Positions 34,585 through 42,991 of a stretch of 64,000 nucleotides of DNA are shown here, one piece after another. Under the pieces are notes generated by a model. That model saw only the letters and a list, made by a program, of their open reading frames with translations, had not been told where the DNA came from and searched no databases. How positions within the stretch are numbered: the stretch's first letter is position 1; each line of letters opens with the position of its first letter. The stretch is from NCBI GenBank assembly GCA_947626435.1, contig CANQSB010000009.1, forward strand, positions 1-64,000, read 5' to 3'. The stretch comes from an uncultured Lachnospiraceae bacterium (lineage in GTDB: Bacteria > Bacillota > Clostridia > Lachnospirales > Lachnospiraceae). Made by a program: the position numbers and the translations under genes.

Positions 34585-36030
34585 TCAATGGTCAACGTAC
34601 TGCGTAAATTCAGCCCTAAGGACAAGCTTCGTGTCCTCTGAAACCTTGTAGTAATTGCTGATACGCCCTCCGACTACCCATATTATATGGCTGTTTTCGG
34701 CTAAAAGGCAGATGCTGTCCCTTTCCTGCGCCGCTATCTTTTCATCCGCAAAATACGATTTCAAGGTTTTGTGCTGATTTGATGCGTTTATTGTCAGAAA
34801 ATCACCCGTTTTTCGAGTTCTTACGACAATGTTGTTTTTTATTTTACCATAATCAAACCATTTAGTATACTTTTTTTGTTCAATATTTTGCAAATTACTT
34901 TTTTTAATGAGCGAAAGTTCGAGTTTTCCCTGCTTTCCCCACTCAAAGAAAAGGCTTCCGCCGTCCTTTAAGCTCTCCAATTTTTCCCTCGTTATCTCTA
35001 TCGGCGGATACTCGTCCGCGTTTTTGTCAAAAGCCTCCCTTTTTGCAATCGTCACGCCGTCATAGGTCCGCACCGCCTTTACTCCATAAGGAAGGTCAAC
35101 GCTTCGCCCGCACTGCATGTCAAAAAGCGCAAGAAGCTGTCTTACATGGACTGCCTCAATATCCTTCCTGCTCCCCGCCGCGCGCCGGAGCGCCTCCATT
35201 GCGACATAGCCCTTAAGCGTGTCGTGCAGCCCGCCAAAGCGCTCCGCATTTATATTGTAAAGCGCATGTGCGCAGCCCGCGCCGTTTTTCTTCTCCTCCG
35301 CCTTCGTACACTCCTCATACGCTTTTGCGGCAAGCTCCTCTATCAACGCATACGCATCCCTCAGCCTTTCGCACGCATCGCTTATGTGGCTTACAACGGA
35401 CGGGTTTATTTCGTCACCGGCTGCTTTAAGTATATGATGGCGGATTTTATTTCTTGTATAATTATCCTCAAAATTTGTGGCATCTATACAGAACCCGATA
35501 TCCCGTTCCTTTAAAAAATCCTCTATTTCCGCTCTCTCGAGGCACATAAGCGGTCTTACTATTTCCCCGCGCACAGGCCTTATCCCCGCAAGCCCCCTAA
35601 GCGAGCTGCCCCTGAAAAGGTTGAACAAAAAGGTTTCGCAGCAGTCGTTTTTGTTGTGCGCTACGGCTATCTTGCCCTTCCTACTGCCAAGCACATCGCA
35701 AAACGCCTCATATCTTACATTTCTGCCCGCCTCCTCCACAGAAATATGCTGCTTTGACGCTATACTCTCTACATCGCGCTCTACCAGCGTAAAGGGCAGC
35801 CTGTACCGACTGCACAGCTCCCTTACATACTCCGCGTCCCTGCCCGCCTCCTGCCTGATTAGATGATTTACATGTACGACGCTAATTTCAAGGTCATACG
35901 CCTTTTTCAGCTCCAGCAGCATTAAAAGAAGACAGACTGAATCCGCGCCCCCAGACACCCCTGCCACCACATAATCGTTTTTTTCAAACATATGCTGCCG
36001 CGCCGCGTACTCCAAAACCCTGTTTATCAT
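34585..36030 (-). CDS. tilS: tRNA(Ile)-lysidine synthase
   Basis: A 481-residue enzyme that converts cytidine 34 of the CAU-anticodon isoleucine tRNA to lysidine, which is essential for reading AUA. The PP-loop motif SGGADS is at residues 26-31, followed by NKNDCCETFLFNLFRGS. The C-terminal third (VRTRKTGDFLTI...HKTLKSYFADEKI) is the TilS substrate-binding domain. The ATG at 36030 is chosen over an overlapping GTG for its better SD spacing. It directly follows the SpoIIE-type phosphatase gene. Confidence 0.97.
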   Translation of the reverse strand: MINRVLEYAARQHMFEKNDYVVAGVSGGADSVCLLLMLLELKKAYDLEISVVHVNHLIRQEAGRDAEYVRELCSRYRLPFTLVERDVESIASKQHISVEEAGRNVRYEAFCDVLGSRKGKIAVAHNKNDCCETFLFNLFRGSSLRGLAGIRPVRGEIVRPLMCLERAEIEDFLKERDIGFCIDATNFEDNYTRNKIRHHILKAAGDEINPSVVSHISDACERLRDAYALIEELAAKAYEECTKAEEKKNGAGCAHALYNINAERFGGLHDTLKGYVAMEALRRAAGSRKDIEAVHVRQLLALFDMQCGRSVDLPYGVKAVRTYDGVTIAKREAFDKNADEYPPIEITREKLESLKDGGSLFFEWGKQGKLELSLIKKSNLQNIEQKKYTKWFDYGKIKNNIVVRTRKTGDFLTINASNQHKTLKSYFADEKIAAQERDSICLLAENSHIIWVVGGRISNYYKVSEDTKLVLRAEFTQYVDH

Positions 36031-36051
36031 TAATGTATATCCCTCTCCCAC

Positions 36052-37233
36052 TTATCCGTATATATTTTTCAGCACCGAGCATACCAGCACCGTCATATCG
36101 TCAGCTATATGGCCTCCCTGGCGGCTTATCGCGCTTCTAAGCAGATAATCGGAAAGCCCTTTCGGATTTAGTATACCGCATTTTGATATCGCCTGCCCGA
36201 TACCCCCCAAAGCCGTATCGTCAAACGCGTCCGCTATCCCGTCGGAAACCATTATCAGCATGTCGCCATGCTCCAGCCGCGTCGACTGCAGCATAGGGTA
36301 AAGCTCCGCCATGCCGCCGAGGGGAAGCGTGTCGGACGCGATTTCCTCCACGCAGCTTCCGCGTTTTATATAGCTTGGCGCCGCGCCCGCCTTTAGAAAT
36401 TCAGCCTCGCCTGTCAAAAGGTTAAGCGCGCACAAGTCAAGCGTAGTGAGCTTGCAGCACTGCGCCTGTGACGCCAAAGCGCTGTTTGCCATCGCAAACG
36501 CCTTTTCCTTGTGGAAGCCCGCCTCAAGAAGCTTCTCCATAAGCTCTATGACCGCCTGGCTGTCCTTATTTGCCGCCTCGCCGCTGCCCATCCCGTCCGC
36601 AATCATTAAAATCGTCTGATTTTGATTATATTCCTCCAGCGAAAAATTGTCACCCGAAATTTTTTCGCCCTCCTTCACAGCCCTGGAAACGGCGCTCATT
36701 ATGGTATAGCAGGGCTCGTCCTCGAATATAAAGGTTTCATACCACCTGCCAAGCTGCTGCGCGCTCTCATACGCGGGGGCAAGCCGCCTGTTGAAAAAAT
36801 CCGACAAAAGCCGCCCAAGCTCCTCCACGCCAGCCACGCGCCTGCCGTTCAGCCTCGCCTCTATGCTTATCCTGTCGGTAAAATCGCCGCCATCCAAAAA
36901 CATAAGCTTCCGCACCGCTATACCATTTTTCTTGAGGTACTGTATAAGCGCCCGGCGTTTGTGCTCCATGGGGACGCTTACGCGCACAGTGGTGTCAGCG
37001 ACCTCCGCAAACGCCTGCGATATCTCGCTTAAATGATTGGCAAACACCTGATTTGCCTGATACAGCTGATACTGATACAAAATATCGTTTCTGCCGCCGA
37101 GGCTCTCCTCCTGCGGCATGTCGCGGTAAAGCTTCGCAAGCTCCTCGTAAGTCTTTGAAAGGCAATACAGCTTTTTCTTGCTGTACCCGGTAAACAAGTA
37201 ACCATCTATTTTATTGCTCTCTTTTAGCTTCAT
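36052..37233 (-). CDS. SpoIIE-type PP2C phosphatase lacking membrane segments
   Basis: A 393-residue protein. The C-terminal 200 residues form a SpoIIE-type PP2C domain: ADGMGSGEAANKDSQAV, AGAAPSYIKRG, MVSDGIADAFDD and HIADDMTVLVC hold the metal-binding aspartates and glycine turns. In Bacillus SpoIIE (about 827 residues, ten membrane segments) dephosphorylates SpoIIAA to activate sigma-F. Here there is no hydrophobic stretch at all, and the protein is less than half that length. The genomic position next to tilS is the classic spoIIE position. The ATG at 37233 has AAAGGAG upstream. Confidence 0.9.
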   Translation of the reverse strand: MKLKESNKIDGYLFTGYSKKKLYCLSKTYEELAKLYRDMPQEESLGGRNDILYQYQLYQANQVFANHLSEISQAFAEVADTTVRVSVPMEHKRRALIQYLKKNGIAVRKLMFLDGGDFTDRISIEARLNGRRVAGVEELGRLLSDFFNRRLAPAYESAQQLGRWYETFIFEDEPCYTIMSAVSRAVKEGEKISGDNFSLEEYNQNQTILMIADGMGSGEAANKDSQAVIELMEKLLEAGFHKEKAFAMANSALASQAQCCKLTTLDLCALNLLTGEAEFLKAGAAPSYIKRGSCVEEIASDTLPLGGMAELYPMLQSTRLEHGDMLIMVSDGIADAFDDTALGGIGQAISKCGILNPKGLSDYLLRSAISRQGGHIADDMTVLVCSVLKNIYG

Positions 37234-37258
37234 CACAAAAATCTCCTTTCGCGTTTTG

Positions 37259-37300
37259 ATTATACCAGTATAAATGCATGCGGCATAATTTTTTGTCAAA
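37259..37300 (-). promoter_or_regulatory. Promoter region of the SpoIIE-type gene, Spo0A-like features
   Basis: On the minus strand TTGACA (37299-37294) is separated by 21 bases from TATACT (37272-37267). This unusual spacing is known for the Spo0A-activated spoIIE and spoIIG promoters of Bacillus. TTTTGTCAAA (37291-37300, plus strand) resembles a Spo0A box at one mismatch. An alternative extended -10, TGGTATAAT, ends at 37259. Regulation by Spo0A is inference. Confidence 0.5.
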
Positions 37301-37340
37301 TTCGCGAAAGGATTTTATAATTTTAAACTTTTTTTATTGA

Positions 37341-37390
37341 CAAAAACTGCACCTTATCTACTTTAAAGGCTTAAAGTAAATCAGATGCAG
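37341..37390 (-). terminator. Terminator after divIC
   Basis: On the minus strand a long imperfect stem (CTGCA...TACTTTAA with TTTAAAGTA...TGCAG) is followed by TTTTT (37346-37342). It begins 7 bases after the divIC stop, separating the hup-to-divIC transcript from the SpoIIE-type gene. Confidence 0.72.
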
Positions 37391-37396
37391 CAAATT

Positions 37397-37789
37397 TCAG
37401 TCGGTCTCCTTAAATATTATCTCATTGTCGTACACCAGCCCCAGCTTATCCTTGGCTACCTCCTCCACATACTTCTTTGTCTTTGTGTATTTCTCCAGCT
37501 CCTTTAGCTCTTCTGTACGCGCGTTTTCCTGTTCGATACTCAGTTCAAGCGCACTTTCCTCTGCGGCGTACTTTCTTTCTTTCTCTTTAAGAAAGTATGA
37601 ATTTACGCCCACAGCCACCACCAGTATACTTATTGCTATCGCCGCTATCAACATTCCAAAGCCGTTTTCATTGCGGGAACGAAGAAACTCAGGTGTTTTT
37701 TTTCTGCCCTTTGGCTTTTTTGCGCTTCCATGTCCGTCTGCCGCCCTTGATGTACTTTGCGCCCTTGTCGTCCTGTATGTCTGTGGCAT
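37397..37789 (-). CDS. divIC: Septum formation initiator family protein (DivIC/FtsB-like)
   Basis: A 130-residue bitopic membrane protein. The N terminus is basic and Ser/Thr-rich, a single membrane segment lies at about 45-66, and a coiled coil (EERKYAAEESALELSIEQ) follows, as in DivIC/FtsB divisome proteins. It should act at mid-cell with FtsL and DivIB. AGGAGG lies 9 bases before the ATG. The gene overlaps the 3' end of yabQ by 101 bases in a different frame, which is long for a real overlap. Confidence 0.93.
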   Translation of the reverse strand: MPQTYRTTRAQSTSRAADGHGSAKKPKGRKKTPEFLRSRNENGFGMLIAAIAISILVVAVGVNSYFLKEKERKYAAEESALELSIEQENARTEELKELEKYTKTKKYVEEVAKDKLGLVYDNEIIFKETD

Positions 37790-38258
37790 TTGAGCTCTCC
37801 TCCTTTCCCTTTTTATGTACGGATCTTTTTATTTTTCTCCTGCTTATCTTAATTTTAAGGCTGTTTTTGAGCTTAGTCAACCTTATTTGCACAAATAAGC
37901 GTAATTTTTTTAATATTTTCTTAATAATTCTGCTTACAGGCGTAAAAATTTTATTTATGAGCAGATAGCCGTACCTTACAAAAATTTTTCCTAAGGTAAG
38001 CTCATAGGCGAGCATACCCGCGCCCGCGCCCAAAACGGCTGCGAAGCGTATGACGCCGTTGTTGCCATAATACAAAAGCGTAAAGCTCGCAAAAAAGCAC
38101 AGCGTCCAGAACAGCAAATCCTCGGCATCAACCCACAGCCTGCCATGCCTGACCAGACGCCTGAAAAGGCGAAGCAAATCATACGCAAACGCCATCACAG
38201 CCCCCGTCACTATGGAAGCAAGCCAAAAATGCCACTCCGATATGATAGCGCTGCTCAT
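37689..38258 (-). CDS. yabQ: Spore cortex biosynthesis protein YabQ
   Basis: A 189-residue membrane protein with several N-terminal hydrophobic segments (about 10-27, 47-64, 68-88) and a strongly basic C-terminal half, as in YabQ. In Bacillus YabQ is needed for cortex formation in the spore membrane. The ATG shares one base with the yabP stop (TGATG). The lysine-rich final 33 codons lie inside the divIC gene. Confidence 0.92.
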   Translation of the reverse strand: MSSAIISEWHFWLASIVTGAVMAFAYDLLRLFRRLVRHGRLWVDAEDLLFWTLCFFASFTLLYYGNNGVIRFAAVLGAGAGMLAYELTLGKIFVRYGYLLINKIFTPVSRIIKKILKKLRLFVQIRLTKLKNSLKIKISRRKIKRSVHKKGKEESSNATDIQDDKGAKYIKGGRRTWKRKKAKGQKKNT

Positions 38259-38560
38259 CAGCCAAACATCCTCGCCAAAAGACCCTCTCCTTTTTTGGCA
38301 AGAGAGCCGCGCTCTGAATAGCTAAGCGAATCTACCTTTCCGTCCACATCAGCCTCGCCCTTGTCAAGATTGAGGCGGCTCACATGAAGCCCGCTGCCCT
38401 TTATGGTGAGCACTCCCTCTACCGTCTCCAGCATTACGGTATTTTCATCGAAGGAATGTACCTCCACCACTCCCGTTAGCTTACATTCACGCCTCTGCTC
38501 CATGCTCAGCCTGTGCTTTCCGATATTTGCGCTCATTGACGGACTTGAAACGTTATCCAT
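38258..38560 (-). CDS. yabP: Sporulation protein YabP
   Basis: A 100-residue protein of the YabP/YqfC family. EQRRECKLTGVVEVHSFDENTVMLET and GVLTIKGSGLHVSRLNLDKGEADVDG are the conserved core. YabP is expressed in the mother cell of Bacillus and is needed for cortex formation. GGAGG precedes the start, and translation continues directly into yabQ. Confidence 0.95.
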   Translation of the reverse strand: MDNVSSPSMSANIGKHRLSMEQRRECKLTGVVEVHSFDENTVMLETVEGVLTIKGSGLHVSRLNLDKGEADVDGKVDSLSYSERGSLAKKGEGLLARMFG

Positions 38561-38671
38561 ATATTTTCCTCCACTCCCGATACGCCTAATGCGCTTCTTA
38601 CGCCTGACATATTTACGCCTGACGCTATGCCTTGTTCATATAAATATATTGGGAATGAAGCCGATATATGA

Positions 38672-38911
38672 CTACAAATATCTAAAAAGCTCCTTTGCCT
38701 CGTCCTTTTTCACAGTTTCCTGTACATCCAGCACCTCTACTTTGACATCCTTGTTTCCGAATTGGATAGTCAGTATATCCCCTGCCTTGACCGCCGAAGA
38801 CGCTTTGGCAGGCTTGTCGTTTATGAGCACCCTGCCCGCATCGCACGCCTCGTTTGCCACAGTACGGCGCTTTATGAGCCTTGACACCTTTAAATATTTA
38901 TCTAAACGCAT
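38672..38911 (-). CDS. S4-domain RNA-binding protein (RqcP/YabO-like)
   Basis: A 79-residue protein made almost entirely of an S4 RNA-binding domain: MRLDKYLKVSRLIKRRTVANEACDAGRVLINDKPAK. In Bacillus the homologue at this locus (YabO, also called RqcP) helps ribosome-associated quality control add alanine tails. GGGAGG lies 6 bases upstream. It is between hup and yabP, its usual place. Confidence 0.95.
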   Translation of the reverse strand: MRLDKYLKVSRLIKRRTVANEACDAGRVLINDKPAKASSAVKAGDILTIQFGNKDVKVEVLDVQETVKKDEAKELFRYL

Positions 38912-39004
38912 TATTTTCCTCCCTTATCAGCTTCCCTTGCCGATTTCCATTGCAAAAAAAGAACAACCGACATACATCAGTTGTTCTCAATCAGGCACGA
39001 TTAA

Positions 39005-39280
39005 TTATTTGTCTACCTCGTCCTTCAATGCCTTGCCGGGCTTGAACTTAGGAGCCTTTGATGCAGCAATGTGCATTGCCTTGCCTGTCTGGGGATTTCT
39101 GCCCTCTCTTGCGGCTCTCTCTACAACCTCAAATGTGCCGAAGCCAACCAACTGAATCTTCTCGCCCTTCTTTAATTCCCTTGTTACAACCTCTGTAAAA
39201 GCTGTCAGAGCCTTCTCCGCGTCCTTCTTTGTCAGGTCAGCCTGCTCTGCAATAGCTGCAACTAATTCTGTTTTGTTCAT
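39005..39280 (-). CDS. hup: HU-family DNA-binding protein
   Basis: A 91-residue histone-like protein that bends and compacts [28 protein letters not shown], the GFGTFEV turn and the DNA-contact arm region around [25 protein letters not shown] are complete. The frame is open further upstream, but the ATG at 39280 has GAGGAGGAG before it and gives the standard length. It has its own strong promoter. Confidence 0.98.
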   Translation of the reverse strand: MNKTELVAAIAEQADLTKKDAEKALTAFTEVVTRELKKGEKIQLVGFGTFEVVERAAREGRNPQTGKAMHIAASKAPKFKPGKALKDEVDK

Positions 39281-39347
39281 TGTAAACTCCTCCTCTTGGT
39301 TCGTTGAAATAGTTATATTTAGTGTGTGTCGCACACGCCTATATCTA

Positions 39348-39376
39348 TTTATAAGCAAAACCTCTCTGTTTGTCAA
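39348..39376 (-). promoter_or_regulatory. hup promoter
   Basis: On the minus strand TTGACA (39376-39371), a 17-base spacer and TATAAA (39353-39348) form a near-consensus promoter. The roughly 60-base leader includes the small inverted repeat GTGTG-C-GACACAC. Confidence 0.82.
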
Positions 39377-39456
39377 GAAAAATTACGCATTTTTTAATAA
39401 ATTTTGCTTATTTCATTAACATTTTTATTATTTCCGTCATTTTTATCATTTTGCCG

Positions 39457-40953
39457 CTAATCCTCAAGCTTGCTCAGCTCCGTAAACGAGTAATTTACGT
39501 TCTTTTTCTCGCTGTCTATCTGCAGCGTGTAGCTTCTCGTCTGGCAGCCATCCTTTCTCAGCGTGACCACGTAATTGCCCGCCTTTTTTGCAAAGCTTGT
39601 CGGGGTTATGCCTATATAATTACCATTTAAGTATGCCTCCACACCCTCCGGGGCATCTATATATACCTTATAGCTGCTGTCTGATGATACTACGTCGTCA
39701 TTATCAGCATCGCTTTCTTTTTCCTTGCTGCTTTCCTCCTCACTGCTGCCCTCTTTCTCGCTGCTGCTTTCTTCCTCATCGTCAGCATCGTTTGATTTCT
39801 GCGCGCTCGTCTGGGTTTTCGTGCCTGACGGGCTGGTGGTGACATTATCATTTTGGGCAAGGCTTGTGTCTTTTTGCTCGCTGCTTTTCTCCCCGCCGCT
39901 TTCCTCTTCGCTTTTCTGCAGCTCTATGTCAATGCTCGCCGTCGGCTCCGCCACTCTTATATACTGCGATATCGTGTCATACCCCTCCGCCGTCACACGC
40001 ATACGGTGCAGACCATACTCAAGCTCTACAGGCTTGGAGATGTTTACCGCACTGCCGTCTATCGTCACTGCCGCCTTAGCCGTAGCTGGAGAAACGGTGA
40101 AAATAATGCTGCCCTTCTGCACCACAGTAATCTCCACACTGCCCAAATCCCACGCCATTTCCTCGTTCCGCGCAAAGGTTATCCGCTGCACAGCCCGGCT
40201 TCCCTTGCTGCTTACAGTCACGTCAAACGTCCCCTCCGGCACAACGAGCAGCATGTCCTCCGTAATCTTCTGCATAATCCTGTCGCCGACCTCCAGCCAG
40301 CCGTCCACAAAGTACGTTTCGTTCTGCAGGCGCAGATAACCATGCCCGCGCTCCACGTTTATGCCGTAAATCATGTTGTCAAAGCCCCATATGCTAAGCA
40401 CGTCCACCTGATTTACGTCCATGAGGTCGGCTTCTTTTCCGTCAGAGATGACGACGATATGCCCGCTTATATTGTATACGTTCCCATTGGTGGAAAGCGT
40501 CCCTTTTTCCAAATCTATCGAGTAATCGTCAAGCTTGCTGTAATAAATGCCGTCCGAAATCACCTTTACATACGAAAGCGCCTTATTTTCCTTGTAAAAG
40601 CGCGCAGTAACCACGCTGCCCTCCTCAAGCTGGCTCATGGAAATATCCTCCCCATGGCGGTTGTAGAGCCTTGTGGTGCCGCTGTAGTTAAGCGTATAGC
40701 GGCGCGAGGTCCTGATATTCTGAAGCTGCACAGTGCCTGCCTCGTAATCCTTTTTTACCACTACCGCCGTATCCTCAGAATCATAAATATTCGAGGGGCG
40801 CACCGCTTCCTCCTGCCGCGTCTGCGTTTCCTGCGCATCCTCGTCATTAGACGTAATAAAGCCGTATAAATTATTTTGTAAACTGCAGCCCGCCAACATA
40901 AGCGCCGCCACTAAAACCAAAAAAACGCTCCTGCCCTTATAAATGCACTTCAT
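39457..40953 (-). CDS. Lipoprotein with two PEGA domains
   Basis: A 498-residue predicted lipoprotein (lipobox LMLAGCS near residue 22). Residues about 55-270 form a beta-rich region of unknown type. A first PEGA-like domain is at about 280-345 (VSPATAKAAVTIDGS), then an acidic Ser/Glu/Lys low-complexity linker (about 350-425), and a second PEGA domain at about 430-485 (APEGVEAYLNGNYIGITPTSF). PEGA domains are thought to bind surface polymers or proteins. The linker would allow the last domain to reach into the cell wall. Confidence 0.88.
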   Translation of the reverse strand: MKCIYKGRSVFLVLVAALMLAGCSLQNNLYGFITSNDEDAQETQTRQEEAVRPSNIYDSEDTAVVVKKDYEAGTVQLQNIRTSRRYTLNYSGTTRLYNRHGEDISMSQLEEGSVVTARFYKENKALSYVKVISDGIYYSKLDDYSIDLEKGTLSTNGNVYNISGHIVVISDGKEADLMDVNQVDVLSIWGFDNMIYGINVERGHGYLRLQNETYFVDGWLEVGDRIMQKITEDMLLVVPEGTFDVTVSSKGSRAVQRITFARNEEMAWDLGSVEITVVQKGSIIFTVSPATAKAAVTIDGSAVNISKPVELEYGLHRMRVTAEGYDTISQYIRVAEPTASIDIELQKSEEESGGEKSSEQKDTSLAQNDNVTTSPSGTKTQTSAQKSNDADDEEESSSEKEGSSEEESSKEKESDADNDDVVSSDSSYKVYIDAPEGVEAYLNGNYIGITPTSFAKKAGNYVVTLRKDGCQTRSYTLQIDSEKKNVNYSFTELSKLED

Positions 40954-40977
40954 ATACCTTTTTCCTGTGCCTTTCTC

Positions 40978-41799
40978 CTAACTCTCATCCGTCTTTCCAC
41001 CGCTGCTTATCCTGCCGTACAGCTCTTCCCGTCTGTCCGCCTTTGTCGGAAAAGCCGCCCTAAACGCGTCCGCGTCATCCGCAAGGTCATAATACAGCAT
41101 ATCCTCCCTCAGCGAGGTAAACGCCTGTATGTCGCCGTTTGGGTTTATCACCATGCTGTCGCCCGCGTACTCTATACCGCCTATCTCTCCCACGCAATTG
41201 ACCGCAAGCACATATGTCTGATTCTCTATCGCCCTCGCCCTTAGAAGCGTCTTCCAATGCTCCCGGCGTTTTGCGGGCCAGTTGGCAGGCACGATTATGA
41301 CGCTCGCCCTTTTTGACGCCGCCTGAAAAATCTCGGGAAAACGCAGGTCATAGCAGATAAAGCTTGAAAACGTTATGCCGTTCAGCTCAAAAAAGCCTAG
41401 CTTCTCCCCGCCCTTGAATTTCTTGTCCTCGCCCGAATATGAAAACGGGTGTAACTTTGCATAGTCCGAAATCACAGCGCCCGTTTTATCCGCAACGGTA
41501 TAATGGTTTTCCGCCTTTTCCCCGCAATTCTTTACCCAGCCAAAGCCCACGCTTATACGGTATTCGCGCGCAAACCAACATACAAAGTCCACCGTACTGC
41601 CGTCCGACTCGCCGGTAAGCTCAGTGTTCATGGAAAAGCCCGTAAAGCTCATTTCAGGGAAGAACACCGCATCTGCTCCACGCTCGGCTGCCTGTTTTAT
41701 GCAGCTTTCTGCCCTTTGGATGTTTTTCTCCTTATCCTCCCACACAATATTTGTCTGCGCCAAGGCTATATTTATCCTGTTTTGTCCGGTCTTCCTCAT
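40978..41799 (-). CDS. Carbon-nitrogen hydrolase (nitrilase superfamily)
   Basis: A 273-residue enzyme with the Glu-Lys-Cys triad of the nitrilase superfamily: FPEMSFTGFS (Glu), YAKLHPFSYSGE (Lys) and SFICYDLRFPE (Cys). It resembles omega-amidase or YafV-like amidases, which remove ammonia from alpha-keto-glutaramate or related amides. GAGGG lies 8 bases upstream. The exact substrate is not clear. It is followed on the same strand by the PEGA lipoprotein gene. Confidence 0.92.
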   Translation of the reverse strand: MRKTGQNRINIALAQTNIVWEDKEKNIQRAESCIKQAAERGADAVFFPEMSFTGFSMNTELTGESDGSTVDFVCWFAREYRISVGFGWVKNCGEKAENHYTVADKTGAVISDYAKLHPFSYSGEDKKFKGGEKLGFFELNGITFSSFICYDLRFPEIFQAASKRASVIIVPANWPAKRREHWKTLLRARAIENQTYVLAVNCVGEIGGIEYAGDSMVINPNGDIQAFTSLREDMLYYDLADDADAFRAAFPTKADRREELYGRISSGGKTDES

Positions 41800-41928
41800 G
41801 CTGTACCCTCGATTTCCTTTATTTTTATCCTCTCCGCTTTTTGCTTCTTATATTTCCGTTGCTTTCCCGTAAGCCTTATTTTTCCTTAATTATAAAAAAT
41901 AATCCTTCGAAGTACAAGCCTAAACTTT

Positions 41929-42915
41929 TTACATAAGGCTTTTCAAAAGCTTCTCTTTATATTTCTCCTGCCGCACAAGCCCCTCAAGTTTTTCGAGATT
42001 CCTGTCCGGCATCCATGATTTCCTTGAATTTATGTAAAAATTAATGATTTTCCAAAACTTTTCAGGGTAGGACAGCCTCAAAACAAGCGAACGCCACTCA
42101 CAGGGCGCAAAGTTCCTCTTTTTCCTGTACGCCTCAAGCATACTGTCGGCAAGCTTTTCCGACCAGTCGCTTTTCTCGGAAACCTTCCTGAAAAGCAGGT
42201 AAAAATCCCTTACGCCCGCATCATGCGCGAAATGCTCAAAATTTATTATACCCGTCTTCCCCGCTCCGTTTTTGGGAAATACGACGTTATGATACTGATA
42301 ATCACCATGACAATACAGCCCGTTGCCGCGCACATACTCCTCATACTCCCCGCGCGGCTCTTTTTTTGCCTGCTCCGTCACATCCACTGCCTTTTCAAAA
42401 AAATAATCGTACTGCCCGAACAGCATACGCTCAAAGTCAGACTTTACGCGGAGCTTTTTTAGGTAATTCCTGACGCGCCTGCACTCCTGCGTATGTTTTT
42501 CCATCTCATCGGCATAAAAACAAACAGGCATCTCCTCGCTTTCGCCATCCTGCGGTTTTATTGCAAAGCTTGAATGGAGCACAGCCATTGCACTGAAAGC
42601 TCCGATTACGTCGTCTTCATTTTTGTAGCCGCACTCCCTGCCCTCTATCTGCTCCTTTAATATATATACGCTCCCGTCCGCATCCTTAACGGACAATCCG
42701 CCTTCCTTATTTCTGACAATAGTGTCAGTTTTTATTGACCTGTCCGCCCCGCTCTGAAGCCGATCCAAAAGTTCAAGCTTTTCAAGCCTGCCTTTATATT
42801 CCTTAAGCACGCGCACGCCCTTGTCCGTATCGCATATGATTGTGCCCCTGCCCTTAAAGGTGCGCGTTACCTCCATATCATATTGGGTTAGAACGTTTAC
42901 AGTCTTGTCATTCAA
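41929..42915 (-). CDS. CotS-like / aminoglycoside phosphotransferase-fold protein
   Basis: A 328-residue protein with a kinase-like fold of the APH/CotS type: YCHGDYQYHNVVF holds the catalytic loop and GIINFEHFAHDAGVRDFYLLF the metal site region, with the usual aspartate of that motif changed to asparagine (INFE). In sporulating Firmicutes such proteins occur in the coat (CotS, YutH), though the changed residue raises doubt about activity. The start appears to be TTG at 42915 with GGGGGA upstream; the nearby ATG is out of frame. Confidence 0.85.
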   Translation of the reverse strand: MNDKTVNVLTQYDMEVTRTFKGRGTIICDTDKGVRVLKEYKGRLEKLELLDRLQSGADRSIKTDTIVRNKEGGLSVKDADGSVYILKEQIEGRECGYKNEDDVIGAFSAMAVLHSSFAIKPQDGESEEMPVCFYADEMEKHTQECRRVRNYLKKLRVKSDFERMLFGQYDYFFEKAVDVTEQAKKEPRGEYEEYVRGNGLYCHGDYQYHNVVFPKNGAGKTGIINFEHFAHDAGVRDFYLLFRKVSEKSDWSEKLADSMLEAYRKKRNFAPCEWRSLVLRLSYPEKFWKIINFYINSRKSWMPDRNLEKLEGLVRQEKYKEKLLKSLM

Positions 42916-42991
42916 GAAAAGTCCCCCTCTGCATAAGTGATAAAATTACTAATCTATCTTATGTGGGAGAGTTTTTGTTTATTACTTGATT

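Noticed and set aside
39853-40869. Plus-strand open frame of 338 codons opposite the PEGA lipoprotein
   Set aside because: Shadow of a well-supported gene with signal peptide and PEGA domains on the other strand; no credible start.
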